DNA of 64,000 bases from Polytrichum commune. Lineage: Eukaryota; Streptophyta; Polytrichopsida; Polytrichales; Polytrichaceae. Below the pieces are notes generated by a model. The model was not told the origin of the DNA and made no database searches. It was given only the letters and a program-made list of their open reading frames with translations. This document shows positions 13,789 to 26,079 of this stretch, piece by piece (the stretch's first letter is position 1; each line of letters begins with the position of its first letter). The DNA is taken from positions 56,754,758 to 56,818,757 of the forward strand of contig OX485805.1 in the NCBI GenBank assembly GCA_950295325.1, in the 5' to 3' direction. The position numbers and the translations under genes are program-made.

Positions 13789-14091
13789 GAATAACTTGGG
13801 TCTATTGCGGCCCTGCCTTCAACTCCTTTATAAGATAATCAACTATCAATATTTCACAATCTTCGACCAAATGGAACCTCAGCTTCAACTATTTCCATGT
13901 AAAGCTTGTGTATCATAAGATATTACTTTTGATCACGGGAATAGGTTGAGTTTTATTGCGGCCCAGCCTTCAACTCCTTCATAAGATAATCAACTATCAA
14001 TATTTCATAATCTTTGACCAAATAGAACCTCAACTTCAATTATTTCGATGTGAAGCTTGTGTATTATAAGATATTAGTTTTGATCACGGGA
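13789..14091. repeat. Two-copy tandem duplication, 151-bp unit
   Basis: Two adjacent, highly similar copies, each ending TTTTGATCACGGGA (at 13940 and 14091) and each containing 'ttgcggccc', 'cttcaactcctt' and 'ataagataatcaactatcaa'. Non-coding. Confidence 0.9.
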
Positions 14092-14128
14092 CCCATAGTA
14101 TATGAAGCTCATATAGAGTGAATGTGTC

Positions 14129-14303
14129 ATAACATTATTAAGCAGTGTGCATTCGTTCATGTGGGCCCTGAGAGTATAACCATGGGATGCCCCAACCTAG
14201 TGCAAGGAGACTCAGATCGAGTCTTAATGTGCACTAGGTTAGAGCATCCCATGATTAGTTTCAGGGCCCACATGAATGAAAGCACACTGCTTAATAATGT
14301 TAT
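14129..14303. mobile_element. Foldback (hairpin) MITE-like element, family H copy 1
   Basis: Arms of about 76 bp are near-perfect reverse complements, from ATAACATTATTAAGCAGTG on the left to its complement ending at 14303. The small centre carries a further mini-hairpin (AGACTC...GAGTCT). A related, more decayed copy lies at 20534-20691. No coding capacity. A MIRNA-type precursor is the alternative because a transcript would fold into one long hairpin. Confidence 0.8.
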
Positions 14304-15008
14304 GTGTGAGACACATAGTGAAACTACTCCCCTTTAAAAGAATGTTACATGATTTAGCACCCCTTTGTGTTTGCGTTTGGCGTATAATGTGTGAACACAT
14401 CATGTTTTTTTTCAAAGCACTTCATGTCCTAGAAAGCCATTGTTCAGTAGCTTCATGAACCCAGGCTCCATGGAATGGGCCAGCCTTGGAGAGGACCCGT
14501 TTTCCCGAACAAAATCTAATTTTCCAAGAATACATGAAGTTATTCTTTCCCGGTAGTCAACCTTCTTCAAGTAAGCCGTGACCTTTAACTTGCAAGGAAT
14601 CAACTCACAAAATTCAATACCGGGCTTCCAAAATTAGTTTTTTTTGTGGCCACGGGGTTGACTATCGAACAACTTTTAATGTATGTGTATCCAAGTCACA
14701 TGCACAACATTGAGACCATCTCAAAAACCTATCTCAAGTTGGTGCCATCTCAAATTTCCAATCAAAACGTGCTTGATCCCACGTCACTTGAGTTTGTTTT
14801 ACGCTTGCAAAGTCAACTTGAAGTTTGCAACCTCATTGGGTATGTCGATTTCTAAACCTCATCAACATTGCGATAAAGAGATCAATCTCATTGGTAGCTT
14901 GGAGGACAAGAGCCTTCAAAACGGGCTCAAAATATAATAGTCAATAGAGTGTATATTGGCCCATTTTCCTCTTTATATATATATTGACTTGAAACTCCTA
15001 CCCGTACA

Positions 15009-15033
15009 TCTCTCTCTCTCTCTCTCTCTCTCT
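15009..15033. repeat. (CT)n microsatellite
   Basis: Perfect CT run of about 12 units. Confidence 0.95.
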
Positions 15034-15392
15034 ACGAACCTAGAACGCATGCATTGAAGTAACACTAAATATTTACAATATTTAGTGCAGTCTTCAAGTA
15101 ATATTGCAGTACTATAGAACCTAGATTTGATAAACTCCAAATGAGTACAAAGTGAACTCGACTCTAAAGAGATAGCTTAAAGAATCGAGATTCATGAGTT
15201 TGACGAAGACTTGTGGCTTCTCGGTCTCTTGGCCCTTTAGGGGTTGTCAAGAGTGTAGAATGATTCTATGCAACAATTAAGGGAAAGCAACTCTCATGCA
15301 TCAATAAATTGCTAAATCAATTTGAAGTTAGTCAACTCAAAAGATCACAAATCTCATGCAAACAATCCGTATATTCTAGTAAGTTTTAGACA

Positions 15393-15393
<1 letters not shown>

Positions 15394-15429
<36 letters not shown>
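15394..15429. repeat. (TG)n(TA)n compound microsatellite
   Basis: A TG run passing directly into a TA run. It falls inside a 143-codon open frame (15322-15753) that I do not regard as a gene. Confidence 0.95.
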
Positions 15430-15972
15430 TCCAACGTCAAGAATCTACAATTACCCAAAAGAAAGATAGCCTACCAATTGCACAACAATCAAGCCGGGCT
15501 CAATGTTCGTGAAGAGAGCCCATTTCTTAATACAATGTTGCATGTACTAGGTACCAAGTTTCTCAAAGAACATCATCGCAAAGAATGGATTGAAGACGGA
15601 GTCCGTTTATGTTCTACACACAAAAAAAAATGGTATCTCGTGTCATATGGTATTTTATGTCATTGTGGTAACTTTTCTAACGACGACTCTATAAATATTG
15701 TCATTCCAATCTTACTTTTAGTTCATCCACTTTTGGTGTACTCTGCAATCTAACATTTTTCCGTAGTGAATTACTATCGTGGATGATTGAGATTTGGATG
15801 AAAAGTCAAGTGACAAGAATTGCAATGTTGTAAATCTATAATGGCCAAATGATTTTACAAGGAATGACAAATAATGTTAGATTTACATTTAGGGTTGGTG
15901 ACGCTACACGGGTGGTTTACAATTAGTGTTGAGCAAGACAAATAGAATTGGTGACACTAAATACAATATTTA

Positions 15973-16456
15973 GGGCCACTTCGCACACGAGACTGAGAGC
16001 CCGTGACCATTACATTTCAAGCACTCTCATTGGTGGAAAAGGTGGAGCCGGTCCAAGTTCGCTTCACACTATGCTTGAGGGACCAATGGAGTATGTGAAT
16101 GCAAGAGGGATGTAAATTCTACATGGATTCCTACATGGCACCAAATGGATCATGTTTAAAGGTCACTTTGACTATTTTCAAAAACCACCTCTTGGAGGTA
16201 GGCCTAACACAAAACCGGGAGATTATGGCATTCCAAACACTCACAACCGTTGATTTATTCTATTTCATCATGTGTGAGGATACGCATGAATAGAAATTCA
16301 TTGAAATAGCATTTGGTTGAGGGCCCGGTCACATATGACTTCACGCTTCACTTGAGGGTCCGTGACCACACTACATGATATTGGAGGTGTCTTGGGACGG
16401 CCTTTGGACACTTTCTTTTCACGGTCACAACTCTTGGATCGTGTGTGAAGTGGCCC
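15973..16456. mobile_element. Tourist/PIF-Harbinger-like MITE, family T1 copy 1
   Basis: Starts GGGCCACTTCGCACACGAG and ends with the inverse CTCGTGTGTGAAGTGGCCC-type sequence; the terminal inverted repeats extend imperfectly to about 45 bp. Flanked by TTA on the left and ATA on the right (a 3-bp target duplication with one change). A second copy at 36169-36673 shares most of its length. It interrupts a copy of the ACTAAATA...TATTTAGT palindrome, which becomes continuous if the element is removed. Non-autonomous: its longest frame (64 codons) has no transposase motif. Confidence 0.85.
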
Positions 16457-16759
16457 ATAGTGTAGTGTTGTTGGTGCTTACCTTTTAGCAACAACCATAT
16501 TCTACATAGAATCAAACTTGAATTGTTGTAATTTATGGTGATCCTAAACAACAAGCCGCCACAACTTGTAGCTCATGTTTCCTATTCCAAAATTGTACTA
16601 TTACTTTGGAGCACTAAACTAACTATGAAATTTAGTGTGACTTACTATTCGGAGGTACACATTCCTCTATCTTTTTCATGATCAATATAACTTATTTACC
16701 AAGTAAAGATGTTAAGGTTCTATAATGTCCAAACAGTTTGAGACGACAATAAACTACCG

Positions 16760-16922
16760 GATGATGGTGGAGAGATACCCAAATCTCAAGGAAGAGGTTG
16801 GTGGTTCGAATCCCGGCTGTGAAATCTCCTCTCTACTTGATGGAAACTTGCCAGATGGTCAACCCCCTCCTGTACTTTGACACTGGCCTGTCGGTCTCAA
16901 AACAATAAATAAATAAATAAAT
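16760..16922 (+). mobile_element. Possible tRNA-derived SINE with (AAAT)n tail
   Basis: Carries a good pol III B box (GGTTCGAATCCCG, near 16804) and ends in a short AAAT repeat (16906-16921), which suits a plant SINE. The A box is poor. TCCAAACA occurs on both sides (about 16729 and 16921) and could be a target duplication. The 3' part is included in the tandem array that follows. Confidence 0.4.
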
Positions 16923-17790
16923 CCAAACAACCAACTCAACCTTTGTTGGTAAAAAATGAGACGCACAGAAAATTGTTATAGCATTGCGTACTTCCAAATA
17001 GTAAGTCACACTAAATATCATATTTGGTGTGGTATACACCTGCAAATTGTACAAGAAGTACATTTATTATCCGGAGTAGGTAGCACTTGTGAAGCCTAGT
17101 AGACGTTGCATTGACCCCTCTTCCCCTCCCGATTTTCGGTTCAGTCATTGTCTACTTGACGGAAAACTTGTCAGGTGGTCAACCCCCTCCTGAGCTTTGG
17201 CGCTGGCATGTCGGTCTCAAAACAATAAATAAATAAATAAATCCAAACAACCAACTCAACCTTTGTTGGTAAAAAATGAGACGCACAGAAAATTGTTATA
17301 GCATTGCGTACTTCCAAATAGTAAGTCACACTAAATATCATATTTGGTGTGGTATACACCTGCAAATTGTACAAGAAGTACATTTATTATCCGGAGCAAG
17401 TAGCACTTGTGAAGCCTAGTAGATGTTGCATTGACCCCTCTTCCCCTCCCGATTTTCGGTTCGGTCATTGTCTACTTGACAGAAAACTTGCCAGGTGGCC
17501 AACCCCCTCCTGAGCTTTGGCGTTGGCATGTCGGTCTCAAAAAAAAAGAAAAAAAGAAAAAATCCAAACAACCAACTCAACCTTTGTTGGTAAAAAATGA
17601 GACGCACAGAAAATTGCTATAGCATTGCGTACTTCCAAATAGTAAGTCACACTAAATATCATATTTGGTGTGGTATACACCTGCAAATTGTACAAGAAGT
17701 ACATTTATAAGCCAGAGTAGGTAGCACTTGTGAAGCCTAGTAGACGTTGCATTGACCCCTCTTCCCCTCCCGATTTTCGGTTCAGTCATT
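16831..17790. repeat. Three-unit tandem array, 320-bp period
   Basis: Units begin TCTACTTGAYRGAAA at about 16831, 17151 and 17471 and end with GATTTTCGGTTCRGTCATTG. Each contains the A-rich SINE-like tail, 'tggtaaaaaatgagacgcac' and the palindrome CACTAAATATCATATTTGG. Copies are nearly identical apart from the A-rich tail of unit 3, implying recent unequal exchange. Identical minus-strand open frames in units 1 and 2 are by-products. Confidence 0.95.
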
Positions 17791-18638
17791 GCAACTGTTT
17801 ACGAGCTAATCCAGGGTCATTGATGCTATTTTGGAGTTAAATAGAAAATAATTTAAGGTCCCTTTTATAGCACAATGAATTGCCTCTTCATGATGTTCCA
17901 AATGAATCCGTTTACATACAGTGGGGATTGAACTGTTCGAACCGTGCCAAACATATCTATACGTAAAATATGTTACTACAATCCATCTCAAAATTCACCT
18001 TGACATTCGCACCTTATTCAAGAAAAATGAACATGGAGTACAATAGGAAAGTGAGCGATGAATAGCCGACACTTCGAGCAAATTGAGGCTGTCCACGTGG
18101 TTCATGTGATGAGCATGTTTATACTTCTAGCTAGGAGGTTGGAACACCAAAAAGTGATCTTGCTATTTCGGAGCCACTAAGGTAGGAAAACCATAACCCG
18201 TGAAAATAAGGTGATTCGGCTAGAATGAGTGGCTTGGAATTTTGTGCAATATTTTTCAGAGATGGAGAAGAGGAAATGATGAAGAAAGCAAGTCGTTTCG
18301 TAATTGTATTCTTTGTAAATGATTAGTTACATTTTTTCAAAGAGGCAAGTAAGTCAAACCCCCTACTTGTACAATAGAGTCTCCCTAATCTAAACATCAA
18401 AATATTCTACTCCGCATACAAAGACATGCAAAACGGTTAACTTAATGGCACCCAAAAGTGATCGCAAGTGCTGTGAAACAACACCTATCCGGCCAATCAT
18501 TGCATCCCATCTAGCAATGCATCCTTTTCGGGTCACCACTTTTCCAATAGGTCCACACAAGAACCACTCTGCCCCTAGTCTAGTGTACCACTAGTGGTCA
18601 TTAACGGGTTCTGGTAGTCCTACCTTAAGTCTCAAAAG

Positions 18639-18985
18639 CCCCGCTAGATCACATCTTCGTTCGGTTGGGCCCCGCCTTCATTCGAGACGCCTCCTTCACT
18701 ACCCGGTCTTCCTGTCAAAACCTACGTGGGAACTCTTCCCCGTTGGGAACGAATGTGACAATAACCGGTCACTTAAGCCATTAAGCTCCTTTGGCATGTG
18801 AAGGAACTCCATCAATTAACTTGGGAATATTGAAAGTCATGTCAACTTGAATATTTGTAATTTTGATCGGGTATTGTCACATTGGTTCCCAACGAGGAAG
18901 AGTTCCCACGCAGGTTGGGGCAGGAAGACTAAGTAGTGAAGGAGGCATAGGGGCTAGCCGAATGAAGATGTGATCTAGCTTGGGG
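18639..18985. mobile_element. Foldback element with about 125-bp arms
   Basis: Left arm 18639-18770 is the reverse complement of 18864-18985 with roughly 85-90% identity by eye. Shared blocks include GCTAGATCACATCTTC, GTGGGAACTCTTCC and GTTGGGAAC. A roughly 90-bp AT-rich spacer separates the arms. Likely an inverted-repeat transposon derivative. I could not fix a target duplication. Confidence 0.75.
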
Positions 18986-19004
18986 CGTCTCGAAATGCTC
19001 ATCT

Positions 19005-22000
19005 AGTAGATTTTAAGATTGATATGTTGTCAGATACCTCCATTCTAAACTTGCACTTATATATTGTAGAAATTAATAAACCCATGTACACATTATTTCA
19101 AGAGCTTACATGAGGGGCTTGGAGTTCGTGAACTCATCCACCGTGGATGAAAGGCTTCTAGTATATAACAAGTTTCTTGTCGGGTTGAGGGCCAATTCAT
19201 TCCAATTGAGTTCCACTAAAACAATTCATGTTTTCTAATGTGATTCCCGGAGACAAGTAATCAAAAAACTCTTATTCCAAGATATATAATAGTTCATGAC
19301 GTTTTCACCTTCCCAATGAATGAGTTTACGTAGACATGAATCCCTAGTCGAGGATACAATTACGTGACACCTACCAGGGGAAGTAAAAACGGATGGAACC
19401 ATTATATACCCTAACTATCTCTATTTTAAACAAATTTGACTCTTAGTTGGAAGTCAAAGGCCACAACTTGGTCTAGAGAGACCCAATTACAATGAATTAA
19501 TAACAAACCTGGGAGGGGCATGTAAAATAGTGAACCGAAATCCCTATAAAATAGTTGATTGTTTTTCACCACCCACTTTACGTGCATGCCGTGGCCAGAG
19601 GAAGGTCACATTTACACGACATGGCAATTATCATAAAAAAAGTTAAAATTTCACTTTAATGTGCAATGGACAAAATGCAAGTAAAAAAGCTGGAATCTAT
19701 TTGCCGAAAAGAAGAGGAAGTAGTGTAGTGAGAAAAACCATACAAATGCATTTGTAGAGGTAGCGCGTGCACAAGCGGAAGTGTTTTTGGGTTGCTTCTC
19801 GTGGCGACAATTGTTGTTTTGGGTAAGTTTTCGAGGGCTCTCTTGGGGAATAGAATTTTGGATGTTATGGTTCCAAATGCCATTGTTGGGGAGAATTCAC
19901 AAGGACACTCGCAAGGGGGAGGGCGAATTGAGATAGGAGAGGGTGAAAACGTTGATTACTATTGTAGAGCCTGTAGATTTTTATTTTAGGTTAACTGAAT
20001 TTTTGAATCGGGGTCAAAGACTCTAAATTACACTCTAACCTTCCTAATATCATGCACGTGGCAACCAAAGTGCACGCGATATTTAGGAGGTATGCAATGT
20101 TAACATGGATGCGTGATAGTTAAGATTTAGTGTAGGACCCTATACACTAACAATTTTACTTGGTATAAAATTAGTTCAATAGTTAGAACATATAGCACTG
20201 TGTAAATCCAAATGGTAAGTGACACTAAATACAATATTTAGTGTACCTACTTGGAGAAGGACCATGGTACCAAGATGAAATTCTCCAAGTAGGGAATGCA
20301 CATTTTAGGAGGCATTTATAGAGTAATTTATGGGCCCATAGAGGAGGAGATGATTGTATGCAACTAGTGAATGTTATGTCGGATGACTTGCGGACCAAGT
20401 CCCATGGTAAACTCATTTGACGTTTGGAAGGTATTATTGAATGCAATGAATCGTTGCGGAGAGAGGGCATTATCATCGACAAGTGTACCTCTCATCCATT
20501 CAACATTAACGTTGTCAGTCATATACTCGACCCATAACATTATTATTAAGTAGTGTGCGTTCATTAATGTGGACCCCAATAATATAATTATGGGATGTTG
20601 TAGCTAGTGCAAATTTTACACAAACTTTCACATCCCATGTTTATATTCTCGGGGCCCACATGAAAGAACACCCACTGCAGTTAACCATTATAGCAATGAG
20701 TAACTCCAAATGGCAACCCACACTAATTAGACAAAACAATGTAGTGGCATACAACCACACTTGTAGAATTCTACCGTTGTGTCTCCACGTGTTAAGTAGT
20801 GAAATTCAATTTACCTCAGTAACTTAAATTAGCTTTAAAGACCCCGAATTAGTCTTGGGGGGTGGACTCTTCATACAACGTATGAACTAACGTGAGTGTA
20901 AGAAGGGTTATTGTTTGATGTGTTAGAGTACATAGTATACATAAAGGATAGGTATTATTTTTCTATATTGTGTACATTTAGAAAGGCTATTAATAAATTT
21001 GAAGTGAATGTAAATGTACAAAAGTGGGCCATAAGGTTTAGAGAAAAAAAGTTGACAATACATGTGTTACTTTCATCCAATTCATGTTTTCTTTCATTGT
21101 TGTCGTGTGGTAATAGTCCTCAATGACTACCTTGTTCATTCTTGTTAGGGTTTGAATTTGGGTTTTAGGTTTTCCAGACTGAAGGTTCTTGGAGCGCTTA
21201 TGGGCCCCCTTGAGCGTTTCTCTTTAAAATTGTGGCTAGGATATTGTGTTCTTGTCTTTGTTTGTTTTTCAATGGAAAGTGAAAATGGATTGTATATGTT
21301 ATAAAGGCCAATTTAATTCAAGATTCATATTTTGAATATTTAGTGGAGGAATATATCACATTAGATTGAGAAGCTTAATATGAATACATCAGTCCGTTTT
21401 GTAGCTTGATTTTAGTATGTATACATTTGTTTTCATATGTAAACTTCTTGTATGTAGGGGACCGTTTAATTTCAAAGTGACCCACGCACATCATTTAGGT
21501 AATATCCAATGAAAGAGTCCACTCCCCAAGGAATTTGTCCAATCCAAGTCATTTGAGATGAATAGTCCACAAACCTACAAGCGGTCAAGTTTTATGCTGG
21601 ATGGATGACACGCACGCTCGTATGCGATATTTCCTCTCTCCCTGCATGTGGGTTGCAAGTCAACACACTAAGTCACGCCATATTTCAATACACATGAACT
21701 CGCACTAAACCCCAAGCCCTATTAAATGTAGATGCAACTGTATTTTGTGAATGCCACTTACATTGTTTATGGTATTCAATGTCACATGCATAATAGTTAT
21801 TAGTGTCACTTACCCTATTTCGAAGCGTAGGATAGGTTACACTAATGATCAACACCTTCACCATTCTACATGTCACCTCATGACACTTGGCGTTTAAGTG
21901 CACCAACTAATATCTTGGCATGTGTATATGTCCAGTAGTGTTAATTATGAGGCGTATGCCGATGTTACAAAATGGCCTACAAGTTGACAAAAGTGTACAC

Positions 22001-22350
22001 AACGACACTTGCCATTAGCATGCTCAAGAATATAGTCCTCTTGCATACTAAAATGTAAAACACATGACCACTTGCCATTAGTATGCTCAATAAGATCTTC
22101 CCCATTCATACTACAATCTACCCCTCTATAATTGTTAACACTATAAATGTTAACACTTCTAATTCGGGGCAATTACAAACCCCCAATTATAAGTGTTAAT
22201 ACTTATAGAAAGCAGTCTGTAAAACGCAAAACTATCATCTCAAGTATCCCAAATGTCATAATTTAAGTATTTTTTTCACACTTCAATGACGAATAGTATC
22301 ATATTGGCAATGAGTGGACGTGACACTTTGAGAGCTCTAGACATGTAGAT
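19005..22350. other. Intergenic, no gene supported
   Basis: Contains the family H foldback copy at 20534-20691 and palindromic ACTAAAT/ATTTAGT motifs near 20222. Open frames here (for example 19792-19989 and 21685-21906) show no domain and several overlap the foldback arms. Confidence 0.45.
20534..20691. mobile_element. Foldback element, family H copy 2 (degraded)
   Basis: Begins ATAACATTATTATTAAGTAG and ends with a decayed complement; shares 'gtgtgcgttcatt', 'atgtgg' and 'atgggatg' with the copy at 14129-14303. The arms have diverged more than in copy 1, so it is probably older. Confidence 0.65.
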
Positions 22351-25330
22351 AGTTGAGGTCCTTCCCAAATAGTGGAGGTGACACTAAACACCATAAACAG
22401 TGCAGAGCAGCTTGCAAAACATGCCTCAAAACAAGCCTCCAATTACTACACGATTCTATGAACTTACCTGTTTTGCAAGTGCCAGTTGCATCTAAAATAA
22501 GATTTTTTTTCACCTACTCCCAGCATATACTAGTCCACTGTATTTCAATACGGCGATCTTGCCAACATTTCATCACCTCCGCCTCATTGAGCGGGGAGAA
22601 GCGACCGCTAGTTACAGATGAGCCGGTGGAGTTTGAGAAATAAGCAGTGGAGGTTCAAGACTTCGGGAAAAGCTACCTGTCATTTTAGAGGAATCTATGG
22701 AACCGAAATTAGTAAAGAGGAGCCGAAAGATCACAACACGTAACCGGTTGGACTTGGAAACACTAGGATCTTGATCGATTATGCCAAAGCTCTCACCGGA
22801 CACTGCCCCGCCTCCAATCATCGTCACTTCGTCTATATATAACTCATGGGGGTACAACCCTCCAAGTAGCGCCTCGGGAAGTGCGGCATTTACCTGTCGT
22901 GGTGGGAGATCAAAAGTTAACATGAAATTGCGTGGGTACCCAAATTAGCATTGCAATTTGCATGTAACAGTTTTGTATAATAGACAGATTTGAATATCGT
23001 CCTGTGATCAAACCCAAAGAGATGGGACAATGTCAACTTCTGGTCTTGTCAACTTTCTCTCAACTTTATTCGAAGAGCCATGACGCTGCCACCTCCCTGC
23101 GATACATAATCTTTGTCTGTGGGGGCAACTCCGGGCTAGATCCACCGAGTTTGAATCAAAAAGTCCAGTCATGCAGTGACGGAGGAATTTGATGATCTGA
23201 GTGCACAAAAAATTATGATTATGTATGATCATTGTCATCTGGTCCTGCAGTACTAGCACTTGACCTTGGGTTGTGTTTCGATCGATCCTCGTTCTTCGAA
23301 GCGAGCTTGAAAGTGCTCTTATCATTTCTTTGACCTGAATCTATACCAATAAGACCCTCGAGGATCAGTCGACGTCAATTAGAATGTTTAGGAACTTTTC
23401 CCAACATTGGTTGAAGCTCAATGGGTTTTGTGTGAATGCAACACATGCACTGCTTCATCAAGAGAGTAGATGAATCCATTCATCATCTCCAGATCGGCCG
23501 ACCGCTTTGCTCAGGTGCGCGGACTACGATAGTAGTTTTTCCTCCTGCAAGCTTTAAAAAACTGTGTTGAGATTATTTGTTGATCATAACCCCCGCCAGA
23601 CGGATCTGACAAAATTACCTAAGCTTGTGAGACATGGGATGTATTCGCATTCAAGCGAGGAAATTGGGGCTAGGAATGCAGTTACACTGGACTCGAAACC
23701 GAGAAATATCCCTGATCTGTAGTTTCAAACTCAATGCATTTGCAGATGCAGGACAACAATCACCTAATTCATAATTTTGTGGGCAATAATTTGGCAGAAC
23801 ATCGGCAACTTATAACTTTAGTCCGCTGTGGGCCTGAAGCTCATGCTGTAAGTTGCTGTCTGCTCTAGATTCAGGCAGACGGCCAAAAAATATTCGGTCG
23901 AAGTAGGATAAGTTTCAGAGGCTCATGGTTGTAAGAAAGCACGAGGTTATGTATATCCACCTGGGTGACCAGAAAGGAAGAGTTTAAACATCGCGTCAAT
24001 TGTATTTCTACGCTGTGATGACTTGCACATGTAGACACACTTATCAATAAATTAGTATAAATTAGTACATTTGCATTGTTTGTCTCGGAGATGGCGATCT
24101 ATCTCTGATCGACGTGTTGTTGATAGTGACAGGTGCATTTCATGGGTTGGGATGCTTGTGTTTCTTCATCGGTTGCTGATTTGACTTAAATCTATTTGGA
24201 ACAACGCGCTTGCTATTAGATGGAGGTCAAGTTGCTGGAGACTGAAAACTGGGTAGAAGATAAACTTAAAGTCTGCAGCAGAAGGGGTAGCACGGAGCGC
24301 TGGAAAATATTAAGGTATGTCCAATGCTTATATTGACAGGTGCAAGGCGCTAGTACATCCGTAGTACTAGTGTGATCGGGAAATCTCCAAAGTGGTTGAA
24401 TTCCAGAAATTTCCAAAATTGTTGATTACTCTAGTTTTCGGGACCCAATGCATCTGTCTGCAGACAGAAGGTCAGGGTGTCAAACCGTGATCGTCTTAAA
24501 TTTTATCTTCAAAAATTGGTGACCTTGTGATTTGTTTCTCAACTGATTCTTGCTAAACTTCCTTGAAGAGCTTGTTCTAAATTTCAGAACTGTCATTCTT
24601 CTTGGAAATTGGCTTCCTGTCACATAGCTAGATCCTGGAGAGTAACTGTACCCATTGTCTGCAGATGTACAGTGACACTAATTCTATTCATCTGGAGTGC
24701 TTAAGTAGCCTCGCAAATGCAAATCCAAGGATTTTCAAAATGAAGATTAATTTGTGAATCTGAGTCGAAACGAGGCTCCATATATATTACTACCTCCAGG
24801 GATTGATTGTGTTCGTTGAAGCACCAGGCTTTTTTCCTGTCTCAAAACCCCTGGATTCTTCTATCACTAAGACCCAAAGTGATGATTCTTACTCCTAGAA
24901 TTATTTCATTTGCTTTCATATTATCGGTGTAGAGTTAATGAGACCAGTGGTCAAGGGCTGGCAACATGATAGTTAATTAATGAAGCAGAGATTCAACTAG
25001 CTTCTTTACACAGGTTATAGATCCAGATTATCAGGGTAGCCACCGATTACCGAAGCATTATAAAGCTCAAACTGTTTTCTCCTTGAAGCTCATAATTGCA
25101 TCAATGTCAACCAATCAAAGCTCGTGCAAAGCTGGCGTACCCCAAGTTTTGAATCAGTTGACTCCGTAAAGGTAACGGGGTTTTGAAAAAAACGTCTGCC
25201 ATAGTCAGACCATTTGTCAATTTGACCCCTACAAGACATTGAGAATATTTGGTTTTGGGTCAGCCACTAACTGGTTGGGAGGTCTTCCAAGTAAACTTAG
25301 GCTGCATCCTCAGGTGACGTCCACAGGATA
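22350..25330. other. Less repetitive 3-kb stretch, possible 5' region of the receptor kinase
   Basis: More balanced base composition and fewer recognisable repeats than the flanks. Two open frames (22612-22923 minus, 103 codons; 23008-23325 minus, 105 codons) look moderately protein-like but match no family I know and have no convincing splice partners. A TATA-like box at 22834 points to the plus strand. It may hold promoter and untranslated exons of the gene at 26.08 kb. This is inference. Confidence 0.3.
22834..22842 (+). promoter_or_regulatory. TATA-box candidate
   Basis: TATATATAA with a CCAAT at 22814-22818 in a locally GC-rich context. If used, transcription would run toward the receptor kinase 3.2 kb away, needing a long 5' leader with introns. 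Unproven. Confidence 0.3.
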
Positions 25331-25339
25331 CGGTTACTG

Positions 25340-25760
25340 TGGTCAAGGTATGTGGGTGTTATTCGGTTCGCTTTTCATGTTCTCCAACCAATTAGATTTA
25401 CACAATGAAACTTGTGTTGCAGTAGCAGACCTGCGATGCGGCATCTGCAAAAATCGGAATCCAAATCGGACTTCCCTTAAGTTAGTTATAGTTATCGAAA
25501 GTACATGTTTGTTGATTCCTTAACTGAATACAGAGGCCCTCCCAATTATGTTCACTAATGAGTGTGGAGTAGTTAGAACAATTTGAAGATGTAGTGCAAT
25601 TGAGTTTTTTAAACATGTGTCTCTATGGTGTTTGTTCTTTGATCTTCACTTTAAAACCACACACCAATCAAATATAGGTGTCCGATTTAAGAAAGTAACC
25701 GAATAACACCTATAACCAAATAACATCCGCATACCTTACTGCAAACCAAAAATTTGGTGT
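25340..25760. repeat. Dispersed repeat, pairs with 36900-37270
   Basis: Direct repeat of roughly 400 bp. Shared blocks include GGTATGTGGGTG, 'aaacttgtgttgca' and 'acatgtttgttgat', then the family R segment. The two copies flank the receptor kinase gene. Confidence 0.75.
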
Positions 25761-26079
25761 TCAATATATATCACATAGAAAATTACATTAACCTATGATC
25801 TCTTCATGCCTTCTTGGTTCTTTAGAATGTGAGTTATGGCTATCTAATGTATGTATACCCAAATCAATGCCTATAAATCTTGCACAAAAGGTACATATTG
25901 ATCATGAGGATGTACATTCTCTAAACACCTCATATTGGTGTTGGATTGAGGTCGCCAACAAATACAAACTCTAACCTTTATAACTTTTGCATAGGGTATC
26001 CAAATGATGTGTTTTCTAGTGCATTGGAATCCTCTTGATCTTGGAATACTCACATTTGTAGAGAATTCTGGCATGATGT

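Noticed and set aside
15322-15753. 143-codon open frame
   Set aside because: It is read through a TG/TA microsatellite and shows no recognisable domain or homologous copy.
22612-23325. Two minus-strand frames of about 100 codons
   Set aside because: No domain recognised and no in-phase joining that makes sense. They may be antisense noise in a promoter region.
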